Positions 1 to 9,543 of a stretch of 64,000 bases of DNA are shown here, piece by piece. The notes under the pieces are model-generated. The model had not been told where the DNA came from. It was given only the letters and a program-made list of their open reading frames with translations, and searched no databases. A program made the position numbers and the translations under genes. This DNA is from Hypomyces perniciosus (lineage: Eukaryota; Ascomycota; Sordariomycetes; Hypocreales; Hypocreaceae). The stretch spans positions 5,084,001 to 5,148,000 of the forward strand of contig SPDT01000005.1 in assembly GCA_008477525.1 (NCBI GenBank). Reading direction: 5' to 3'. Numbering within the stretch: position 1 is the stretch's first letter; each line of letters starts with the position of its first letter.

Positions 1-468
1 GACGATAAGACAAGGGGAGATATAAACTTTTTCCTGTACCCGGACGATGAGGATGAGGCGGAGTCTGAGTCTGGAAAGCGATTGAGGGGTGAAGTGGACG
101 TTATGATTGCGGAGAGGGCACACAGAGGAAAAGGCATGGGCGAAGGCGCAGTGCGTGCGCTTTTGGCATATATACGGAAGAATTTGGGCGAAATCTTAAA
201 GGAGTACTCGAGTGGTGAGGGCATAGGAGAGGAGGAGACTCGGCTTATTGGCTTGATGGCGAAGATCAAGGAGGGCAATGTGGGGAGCAGAGCATTGTTC
301 AAGAAACTGGGGTTTAGGCAGGAGGGTGAGGTGAATTACTTTGGAGAAGTGAAGATGGTGATAGATTGGGATGAGATTGTGAGGGGAGAGGGTTGGTGGA
401 GTGAGGCTACAGATGACAAGTTGGGGTATCGTGAGATGCCATATGAGGGGTCGATTGGGACAGCATGA
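1..468 (+). CDS. NAT9-like GNAT N-acetyltransferase, C-terminal part
   Basis: The frame is open from base 1 and ends at 466-468, so this is the 3' part (155 codons) of a gene starting outside the window. Near the window edge it reads GDINFFLYPDD, followed by GEVDVMIAE and HRGKGMGEGAV. The second is the acetyl-CoA binding motif A (R/Q-x-x-G-x-G) of GNAT acetyltransferases, and the order GD(I/V)N-FL, GE(V/I)(E/D)VMIAE, RGKG matches the NAT9 subfamily. The later segments, KIKEGNVGSRALFKKLGF and EVKMV, match the NAT9 stretch in which a conserved Asn precedes the phenylalanine-rich helix. NAT9 proteins are thought to acetylate N-termini or lysines; the substrate here is unknown. The N-terminal third lies upstream, so its first exons cannot be assessed. 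Confidence 0.85.
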   Translation, partial: DDKTRGDINFFLYPDDEDEAESESGKRLRGEVDVMIAERAHRGKGMGEGAVRALLAYIRKNLGEILKEYSSGEGIGEEETRLIGLMAKIKEGNVGSRALFKKLGFRQEGEVNYFGEVKMVIDWDEIVRGEGWWSEATDDKLGYREMPYEGSIGTA

Positions 469-1067
469 ATATCGAGGACGATTAAAGGGTATGGTGCTTG
501 AGACGCGGGGTGATGATCCTCCGATTTGATATTATAGGTGCTCACGACATATATGATTGAGACCATCGGCCACAGAACTACGGATCAGCTCGCAACACCA
601 TACATACCAAGATCGAATAATTTTAGCGTCAGTTGATCTGGAGTTCCTCAGACTTGACACTCACATCCGCATCACTCCAGATTCGTCTGGCCGATGCCGA
701 GGAGCAAAAGTGGCGCGCAAAGCTTCGGTTTATTGATCGATTCCGGCATGTGATGATAGGATCTGACTCATCAGCGCCTGTTCATGAACGTGGAAGTGTG
801 CTTGATCTTGTCGGCCAGTGAGTCATCGGCCAGATTCCGCGAATCCATCACCAGCACCCAAACAAGGTTCTTAGTCGAACCGAAGAATGGAGGCCAAGTG
901 AGAATAGGTGGCCTGCAAGCTCGCGACTTCGAACCGATGCTATTAAATCCTCCCATGAGCGCGCTGCCTTATGCCGGCTGAACTCCCTTAGATCTTGTCC
1001 TGCGACTCTTACTCCAAGGCCTACCTCTAAGCCAAGCCCTCAAACGTGACAGAAGCTAGAGGTCATC
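469..1067. other. Intergenic, no gene seen
   Basis: This 0.6-kb stretch lies between the acetyltransferase stop and the GrpB-family start. It should contain the 3' end of the first transcript and the promoter of the next. The short open frames show no coding character or known motif, and I see no repeat or RNA gene. Confidence 0.6.
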
Positions 1068-1673
1068 ATGCCAGTACCAGTCGAGGCCGTACTTGAGCAC
1101 TACGATTACGACCCTACCGGCATAGACTGCGTCTCGAAGCGCAAGTACAAGCCCGCTCTCGCCATCGTAGAGCCTGATCCAACCTGGCCACAGAAGTTCG
1201 AAGCCCTCAAAGCCCGAATCGAGAAAGCCCTTGGTCCCGTGGCCATCTCCATCGTCCACCGCGGCTCAACCAGCGTGCCTGGCCTCCCCGCCAAGGATGT
1301 CATCGACATAGACCTCACAGTGGGGAACATCCTTGACGAGGCCTCTTACGTGGGACCTCTCGAGGCTGTCGGCTTTCAGTTCCTGTTTCGCGAACCAAAG
1401 TGGCACCAACACCGCTTCTTTTGCTATTACGAGCCGTCGACCAATCTGCACGTCTTTGGGCCTGATTGTCCAGAGGTGGAGCGCCATCGTATTTTTCGTG
1501 ACTGGTTGCTTGAGCATGAGGATGATAGGGAGCTGTATGCAAGGGTCAAGAGGGAGGCGGCCAAGGTAACCAATGAGGCTGGGGAGGGGGTCATGGACTA
1601 CAATCTCCGCAAGGAATGTGTGATTCGGGAGATTCTCGAGAGGGCCTTTCGTAGCCTTGGGTACTTGCAGTGA
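1068..1673 (+). CDS. GrpB/UPF0157 family protein
   Basis: A single-exon 201-aa protein. The ATG at 1068 is the first in frame, and the coding signal starts directly after it. The central part has the GrpB/UPF0157 signature: a VEPDPTWPQKFEALKARI segment, then the nucleotidyltransferase-like core IVHRGSTSVPGLPAKDVIDI and its strand DLTV. Later motifs, FLFREPKWHQHRF and NLHVFGPDCPE, followed by HRIFRDWLLEH, complete the family pattern. The fold is related to nucleotidyltransferases (the GS motif plus D-x-D in DIDL), but the cellular substrate of the family is not established. The family is widespread in bacteria and patchy in fungi, so an old acquisition from bacteria is possible but not shown by this sequence. 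No targeting signal or membrane segment is visible. Confidence 0.9.
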   Translation: MPVPVEAVLEHYDYDPTGIDCVSKRKYKPALAIVEPDPTWPQKFEALKARIEKALGPVAISIVHRGSTSVPGLPAKDVIDIDLTVGNILDEASYVGPLEAVGFQFLFREPKWHQHRFFCYYEPSTNLHVFGPDCPEVERHRIFRDWLLEHEDDRELYARVKREAAKVTNEAGEGVMDYNLRKECVIREILERAFRSLGYLQ

Positions 1674-3632
1674 AATGGATTAATGGTTAATACTGATGGA
1701 AAGGAGGCTTCAACGAAAGATTGAAGATTAAAGGTGGAAAATACAACAACCTCTCGCTGGATATATCGGGAGCCCTATGTATCGTTGCTTCCCAGGGAAC
1801 ATGTATTGGGTTGCAAGACATGTTGATGAGCTTCACCATTTAGACAGGTCCATAGCCCGACATTGCGAGCTGGCGACCAATATGCAGCCCATTGTGCAGA
1901 CCATCCCGTCTAGCCTCAAGCAATGTCTTGGGTCAGCCACTTCACCAGCATATTAGACCATGCCATGCACCTCAACGAGGCTACCACTGAGATGACAGAC
2001 AAATGTGTGCTTAGTATGCATGCATAAGACTCGAGAACCTTGCGTGGTGAGTCCAGAGTTTTTTCATGGCCATATCCTGCTGATGAATTGCTGCAAATCA
2101 AGGATGCGTTGGTGCCCAAAAGGGTAGATGCCTGCAGACCCGTAGCGAGGCTCATGCATTGGAACAAAGATAAATATCTCTATAGCTCGTGACCTTGCGT
2201 TCCAACGACATCCGCCTATTATTATTATCTCGGAGTCACCGAGATGAGACATGACTTTTTTTTTGGCCAAGGTGATAGGATACTCTCCATGCCACGATTG
2301 TGGGAACAGGTGTTAGCACATAATTTAAATTTAGCACTGTTATGCATATGCGTTCAAATAACATGAGACACATGTGATGGGCTGGTATGATTTGGTTGTC
2401 ATATCTGTGACAGTTGAGTTGTGGTGAGAGGTACTTGTACATGCAGATTTCGAACCAGTCCATAAATTCTAAACTTCAAGTCGCTGAGCTATGCCCACCG
2501 TGGCTCAAATCCCTCATTGGAAGGGCATCAGAAAGTCCTGTTGGCACTGAAGCAGAGCTGACCTCTTTTACATCTAAGGACGTCTGTGAGTTATGGGATG
2601 GTCCCAATGTGGTTCGCTGTACAGGGTCGGCCCCCATTTGGGAATTTATGCGTCTGTTACCTAAAGACATCCCCGAAGAGCCGACGATCGAAGTGATGAG
2701 CCTTAATGGCGCTTTTGTCAATGGCTCATATCGGGCTCTATCAATATTAATTATGGATGTCAGCTAAGTGCTACTGGCAAAAGGAGGACTAAATGAATTC
2801 CACTTACTTGTTGTTGTCTCGGGGGGTTACTCCTTCAAAGTCTCACTATATTCATTCCTCTTACTTACTGTTTCAGGGTTTTTTTTTTCTTCAGGCGTGT
2901 CTAGCTTTCCATTTCGCCGGAAGCTAGAGTCTGTTGTGCTTCTTCATTGAACGGCCTGTCAATTTGCATCAGTCACTTGAGATGCGCCGCCTAGGCCGTC
3001 ATCCCCGGTCTAGCCTCGGGCCTTGAGCCGACCCTCGCGAAACGGCCACTCCCGCACGTACCCCACACGGATCTGTGGGGATCTCGACGTTCCGGTGCAT
3101 GAGACTAACACCGAGACGGAGGGGTTGGTTGTATGCGGCCGGGGTCCGGCAACCGGATATGGAAGGCTATCTTTACTAGGTAAGATCTTCCAGTATTACT
3201 CGGTACGCCATTCGGGATGAGATCCCAGAAGGCGGATGTTCCTCCAGATCTGGGACATGAAGATCTGACTGCATGGAACCATGCGTTGGAAACACATCTG
3301 AGTGAGGGACGATAGGAGTAAAGCATCTCGACAGACACCACCTCTAGATAATCGAACAGTTACACTTTCCAGGTCTTGCTTTAACAGATATTTCAATGTT
3401 TTCTTCTTTTTTAATTATTTTCCAAGTACATAATGGTGCCTAAGAAATTGCACAACCGTGTCGTACGAGTCTTGGATCTAAGATAGTGAAGAGAGAACTG
3501 GTAAAGGAAATATGAAGAAGTCTAGGTTAACAGGAACCTCTGGTATACAAAAAGGAAAAAAACAAAGAATGAACAAGACCGTTTTCATGATTCCTCGAGT
3601 AATTATACATCTTGTCGGTCATAGAATGGTCA
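1674..3632. other. Gene-poor intergenic stretch
   Basis: About 2 kb between two convergent genes (plus strand at 1673, minus strand ending at 3633). One 117-codon open frame (2414-2767, plus) has a reasonable amino-acid mix but no recognisable domain, no flanking exons I can join and an AT-rich setting. I do not call it a gene. A GC-rich patch at about 2990-3180 stands out against AT-rich flanks and may be an old inserted repeat. No tRNA-like B box was seen. Confidence 0.5.
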
Positions 3633-5928
3633 CTAGTCGAACTTATTCCCTAGCAGGCCTGCTTGAGAGTCAAGGTGGGTGTAAAAGGTAGAAGTGACAT
3701 TCTTATCGAGGTAGTTTAGCCTATGACCGCAACGATACCACTTGACATCACCGCTCGTCGGGTTGTCAGCGCAGCAGTGGCCCCAGCATGGACCTACGTC
3801 GGTGATCAGGGTGTGGAATTTTGACTTCCGATACGTTTCGTCAATAATATGGAGCATGGTGGGAATAGCAACCTCGTGGAAAACGGAGGTATCCTCGGTG
3901 CCCCCAAAGGCGTTGCGCGTCAGGGAGATATAGTCGGCAAAGTACTTGCGTGGGATCCAGTAAATATCGCTCCAGCCGAGGCAGAACTCGTCTGGCTGGA
4001 TCGTGTACTTTTGTTTAGGGTCTTTGGCGTTAGCGGTAGTTGTATTGCCAGCGAGCTTAGAAGCGTGGCGGGATTTCTCGTGGAAGTTTTGACCCCATCC
4101 CCACCAATTCACGACCTTGGGATCTGTCATGCAGCGGTAAGAAGGATTGGTTGCGAATCCATCGGTGGGATACCAAATTTGCGAAAGATCCATGTCATTG
4201 TAGCGCAGAGGGTTGATCCATGCATCAAAGTGGAAGTATAAGAGGCCGTCAATATCCAGCTCCTCATCGAGCAGGAGCTGCATGGTCGTAGCGACTTGAT
4301 TGTGCATCTGGATTCCACCGTACTGGTCGCTCGTGAGATTATGGAACGACGCATCTTTGTCCTTAAACTGCTCAGGCATCGAGATGTGTACCGTGTGGAA
4401 GAATGGCTTGTACTTCATAATATTAGGAATGCGTTCTGGGTGCCGTGAGTTCCACCTGACCATGGCGACTGAGTTATTGAATGGCGACTCGAAAATATCA
4501 TGGCCCGGTACATGGCTAAGCTTTTCGACTTCTGGGCTAGGCGGGTTGACTATGGGTTTCGGGGTCGTCTGCACGTCAGGCATGGACACCTCCAACGCAG
4601 CCAACCAGGCTATAATGAGAATTGTGACGAACGTCGAAATCACTAGCAGCGTCTTGGGGAACCTGCCTAGTATCGTCCTTCTTTTCCCTTCCGCAGACGT
4701 TGATGATCCATCATCGTCACGCGGTGCAGGGTTGTCCAGATACAACCATGAGGCCATAAAGACAAGCAGGGAGCCAGGAATAGCAAGGAAGCCCAGCGGA
4801 GTTCCGAACAGGATTGATGAGACGTACAGCAGAATGCCGGTTGCGATTGCAGTGGCGAAGCATTTAACCACAGCATCGGCATCTATTAATCGAATCAGTT
4901 CACGCTCTCTCTAAGACGACAATTGATGGCGCTTTGGAGAGCGGGCATTTTTACTTACACTTATAGACAGCTGTGATTGCCAGGCCAATAAAGACATTGC
5001 TCACGATGACCATAATAGCCCCAGGGCTATTGTAGCCGACAAGGAAACCGGGTTCGTCAGGATTGACTGCGGACACAACGATATGCACAAGAACATTGAA
5101 GAAAGTCCCGGCGGCGTACAACGTGATGTTGTTGGCGTGTAGACTTGATTTCTCGCGCTTGAGAAGGACCTGATTGTAGACGCCAGAGCTTGCTGAGAGA
5201 AACACCTGGAATAACAGGACTAGGTACGTGCCAATGGGGTATGCTGTGCCCGTTTCTGGATTATATTGCGTTATAACCAAACCGCAGAGCTGTATACCGA
5301 TGGCAATCCACTGCATCTTGGACACCTTGGTGCCAAGGGTTGTCATCATGACCAGCGCCGTGATGAGTGTCACGCCGCTCTTGGTCAGCTGGATTGTACC
5401 AGGGTCTGCCATCTTATAGCTGACGAAGATGGAGTTATTGATCAGGACATAGAAGAGAGCGAGGTTGCAGAAGCCGTATCGCGTCTCAGCTGACACCTCG
5501 TTCCGAAAGTAGCGCCAGTAGAGACCTATGCCGAAGGGCAAAGCCGAGGAACTGTCTGGCGATGACTTTTTTATCTCCTCCTGGCCTGTGTTCTCATCAA
5601 GACTGTTTCTCTCCTGATCCTCGGTCCTCGATGTTGGCAACATCGCATACTCCCCTCCATGTGCCTCTCCATCCTTCGGACCGATCCCATTCGCGGCTCG
5701 CCCCTTGCACTCGCTCCGGAAGAAGGTGCACGACAGACACATCTTCAAGAACTCTGAGATGGCGATAGAGGCAGAAGGCGAAAAGGCGTACTTGCCGCCG
5801 TTGCTTTGTGCCATCTTCATGATGATTCCGATGCCCACTTGGATGGCCACCAGCCCTAGTGTTGCTGCGAATGCTGCGCCCTGCGCGCCGCTGGGAAGCC
5901 ATGCCAGCGGCTTCGCTAGCAGCTTCAT
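3633..5928 (-). CDS. Nucleotide-sugar transporter fused to a lumenal glycosyltransferase-like domain
   Basis: Two exons, 5928-4959 and 4882-3633, with a 76-bp intron (donor GTAAGT, acceptor ATAG). The junction restores AVYKYADAVVKCFATA, a conserved C-terminal stretch of SLC35A-type nucleotide-sugar transporters. The product is 739 aa. Residues 1-377 are a ten-helix transporter of the UDP-Gal/UDP-GlcNAc/CMP-sialate type, with NNSIFVSYKMADPGTIQLTK and QVLLKREKSSLHANN-type loops. Residues 400-420 form an extra membrane helix that the plain transporter lacks. Residues 450-739 resemble a glycosyltransferase-like domain with an acidic HFDAW motif near 543, many Trp and Cys residues, and NNS, NLT, NTT and NVT sequons. 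With the eleventh helix this domain should lie in the Golgi lumen. The substrate is unknown. The neighbour upstream, in divergent orientation, makes an activated sugar or polyol. Confidence 0.85.
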
Positions 5929-7077
5929 TATGTTGACCGAGAGAAGAGAATTAGGTTGCGTAGCATTAACCGCGACTCTGAGGTGGTTTGCGCCAAGCCC
6001 CTGGTGGCGATGGGAATAGCTGTGTCAACTATAAGATGAATCTATTCAAGATGACCGTCATCGAGCATGCGCCTAACTTGTCGTTACTTCGTTACTAGAT
6101 GATAGAGACAATATTGGGTGAAGGGAAAACTTACCGGACTTAAGACCAAAAGGGAGGATGAGCTGTCGGAGGGGTAGTAGTCGAAGGGAGGGGCAGGACC
6201 GCGCAGTAGAGGTGGATCAAACCCCCTTTCATGTCATTGACGCTTTCGGACAAAAAGGCTTATTCTTGACGAGAGTCATCAGGAGGGCGCAGTATTCGGA
6301 TGTGGGTACTGGGTGCGGGCGAAGTGGAAGCAAAGATGATGAACAGGAACGAAGACTCGACATGAACATCAATGCATACTACTGCTATGTACTAGTACAA
6401 GCGAATGACGGAAAGGATCCTTCAGACTTTAGGCTCTAAAAATTATGGAGTAGAAAAGAAAAGGGGGTGAATCTTATTATTATCTCGTATCCCGTTTAGT
6501 TATCTGGGAGCTTGAGTTAGGCTGATATTGAACTCTGAGTAATATTGCCGTTTTTATCTTGCCTTGAGAAATTCACAAAGCGCGAAAAAAACCATCAATA
6601 ATACTCGTAGGCTTGAGACCGGGTTGTTCGGTACTGACAGGGTTTGGAATCCTTCCGGGGTCTTACTCGCGCCTCGACCTCGTATTAGCGATTTGAAGGG
6701 AGGGACCAATATGACAAACGAGTAGAATGCCACACACTAAGCCGCGCGGCCGCCCTATTGCAATACGAAGCACTCCGTAAAGCCACTTTGAGATAGCGTA
6801 TGCTTACGAAGTACTCGTACGGGTCTTTCGTCTCCCTGATTTGGTTTCATCGAAGCTTTAGCTCTAGCAAAAGGCTGACACTCCATAATCCATATTTTAA
6901 GTTAGGGCGGCACAAGGGGAAATTTAAAGATGGTAGCTTCTGACATATCTTGCTTTTACTTATTCGAGTTTGTTCCTATTCTTCCTTATCTATCGAAGAA
7001 AACCGTCGATCAGTCCAGTCTTTCTTTTTCGTTTTCATTGTATCAATTGAGTTGTGAGAGGCAGCTTCCCTATCGCG
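5929..7077. promoter_or_regulatory. Divergent promoter region of the sugar-nucleotide gene pair
   Basis: This 1.15-kb gene-free stretch separates the transporter-transferase gene (minus) from the trifunctional enzyme gene (plus), so both promoters must lie here. A pyrimidine-rich stretch just before the ATG at 7078 is typical of fungal 5' leaders. The short open frames (for example 6158-6439) have no domain or coding character. No specific operator was identified. Confidence 0.5.
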
Positions 7078-9543
7078 ATGGCTTCCAATGGAATGAAAGT
7101 GAATGGCTCTGCCGCCAATGGCATAACCAACGGTACTAGCTCGCCGTCTGACCCTATCAACTGCATTATCCCTATCGGTGGCATGGGCACACGGTTCTCG
7201 AAGCAGGGCTACCGTTACCCCAAGCCGCTCATCAACATCATCGGTAGGCCAATGCTGCTGTGGTTGATTGACAACTTGAGTCTCCGTGATGGCGACACTC
7301 TGTGGATGGCGGTTAATGAGGACGTGGATGACGAGTTCCGCATTGGACAGCTCGTGAAGAAGACATTCCCCAAGATCGACTTCCGCCCGCTTCGATTACG
7401 ACATCAAACAAAGGGAGCGAGCGAGACCGTGAGTACGGCCCGCTTCCAATGACCCAGTTGGAGACTGACAGACAGCTTTCAAACACAGCTCTATGTAGTG
7501 ACCCAAAGCATGAGCCAGGAGCATTTGCGCCGCAAAACCGTCTCCCTCGACTGCGACACTATCTACTGGACAGATATTCTAGAGCAGGTGCGACAGATGC
7601 CACAAGGCCACGGAGGCTGCTTCTATTTCGCCGACGATGGTGACAGGCCTATTTTCTCTTACATCAAGACGGAGCCGAGGGAAGACGGACTAGAGCAGAT
7701 TGTCGACATTGCCGAGAAGCGGGCCATCTCCAACAAAGCAAACACCGGCGCATATGTCTTCCCGTCTGCGTCCCAGCTCAAGGCCTGGGCGGCAGAAAGT
7801 CTGGACCAGAAGCGCCCCGAGGTTGGCGAGTATTACAGCTCACGGATGATTACGCTCATGATCCAGGGGGGCATCCATTTCCTGGGAATGCCCATATCCG
7901 CGACCGAATTCAGCTGCGTGGGCACCCCCGAGCAGCTACAGGACCTTCTGGCCCAGCTGAAGCGCATCTCCAGCGGAGACCACGCCCGCCAGAACATGTT
8001 GAAGAAGCGTCGCTTCTGCTTCGACCTGGACATGACCTTGGTAGGCGTGCCGGCGGTGCCAGGCGACTACAGCACATGCCCCCCTATTGAACGAAACATC
8101 CGACTGGTGCAACAGCTGTACAAGGCCGGCCACTACATCATTATTCAGACAGCGCGTCGTATGAAGACGCACAAGGGCAATATGGGCTCCGTATTGGCTG
8201 ATGTCGGACCCGTTACCTTTGCCCAGCTCGCCAAGTACGAGATACCATACCACGATATCCATTTCGGCAAACCCTATGCGGACGTGTATGTTGACGACCT
8301 CGCCGTCAACTCGAACTTGGACACAATGCGGGAGATCGGCTGGCTGCTGGAGGACGCTGATCTTAAGAGCAGCGAAGTACCGCAGCTTGCCAACAGCGAA
8401 CAAAGCAAGACAACGGGCATGATCGCGGCACGCGACTTCAACACGATTCAGGTTCTCGGTGACAAGGTTGTTAAGTCGAGCAAGTCAGAAAATATTCTGG
8501 GCGAACTCTACTTCTACTCTCACATGCCTCAGGAGCTGGCTCACATTTTCCCAGCTGTCCACAATGTTGATTTTATCCAGGGAACGGGCACCTACAGCAT
8601 TACAATGGAGAACCTCAGGGGTCTAGCATTCTCACACTTGCTCGTGGGGCGCTCTATCACCAAGGGGAGGCTGCTTTCACTTCTGCGGTCGCTGCACACG
8701 ATCCACAGCCTAAGCCCCAGCTCGAACACATCGACCAAGACGCTCGATATCCCACCAGCTCTGGCCGCCAAATTCGAGGCGCACTCCCTTGAGCGAGTCC
8801 GTCACCGCATCAACATCTACGCCAACTACGCGGTAAAGCTGCGCAGCAGATACCACGAACACCGCAAGCGTTATGATGCGCTGGGCCCCCTTGCTGCCTC
8901 ACTCTTCAGCCGGCTCAACGAATTCCTCGACACCTACGAGGCAGAGGGAAAGGGTGTACACGCGCAAGTGATCCACGGAGATGCCGTCTTCAGCAACGCC
9001 ATTCTGAGTGACGACGAAAGTGTCGTATCTTTCGTTGATGTACGCTGCCAGCTCGACAACACGCTGACGCCGGAGGGCGATATCCACTACGACCTTGCCA
9101 AGGTGTTACAGTCGCTGTGTGGCTACGACCATGTGCTCTTCAAGCTTGCCGAGTCGGAGTGCGACAGCTCCCGACGTGAGGATCTGCTCCTGTTTTCCTC
9201 GGCCTGCGCCTCCACACTCATGGATCAGGACGCGCCATCCTTGCTAGCCGAGGAGGACCGCAACCTCCTGGACGAGCTGCAGGAGCATTTTTTCAGCTTC
9301 ATCGAGGAGACGTATAGCGTGCGGATCCACCGCAAGACTTTGTTCCGCATCACAGCATCATTGTTCTTCAGTCTCATCCCCCTGCATCGTCCTGAGCTTG
9401 GCCCCGTGTTCTTGCGGATGTGCAAGGAGACACTGGATAAGGCTAGTGTCATCGCTGCAGGAAGCTCTGTGAAGAGTGCCAGCAGCCGTAGACTCTCCAC
9501 TTTGAAAGAAGTGTCTCCTGATCATGTGGTCGAGGTGAGGTGA
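7078..9543 (+). CDS. Trifunctional nucleotidyltransferase / HAD phosphatase / APH-like kinase
   Basis: Two exons, 7078-7428 and 7489-9543; the 60-bp intron has donor GTGAGT, branch CTGAC and acceptor ACAG. The product is 801 aa. The ATG at 7078 is in good context; the frame is open a little upstream but without another ATG. Residues 29-250 are a sugar-1-phosphate nucleotidyltransferase: GGMGTRF, then PKPLI, the QTKGASET loop, and an AEKRAISNKANTGAY segment typical of capsule-type enzymes. Residues 290-400 are a HAD phosphatase with DLDMTL (D296, D298), TARRM and YVDDLAVN. Residues 430-790 resemble choline or aminoglycoside kinases, with HGDAVFSN (H613-D615) and FVDVR (D634). Kinase, phosphatase and nucleotidyltransferase in one chain suggest synthesis of an NDP-linked sugar or polyol from the free compound. 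The substrate and nucleotide are unknown. No signal peptide is seen, so it should be cytosolic. Confidence 0.88.

Noticed and set aside
2414..2767. 117-codon frame on the plus strand
   Set aside because: The composition is acceptable but no domain, no neighbouring exon and no promoter evidence were found, so it was not called a gene.
6158..6439. 93-codon frame in the shared promoter region
   Set aside because: No coding pattern and no conserved motif; it overlaps the region where two promoters are required.
3633..9543. Secondary-metabolite gene cluster
   Set aside because: No polyketide synthase, NRPS, terpene cyclase, P450 or cluster regulator is near. The functions point to sugar activation and transfer instead.
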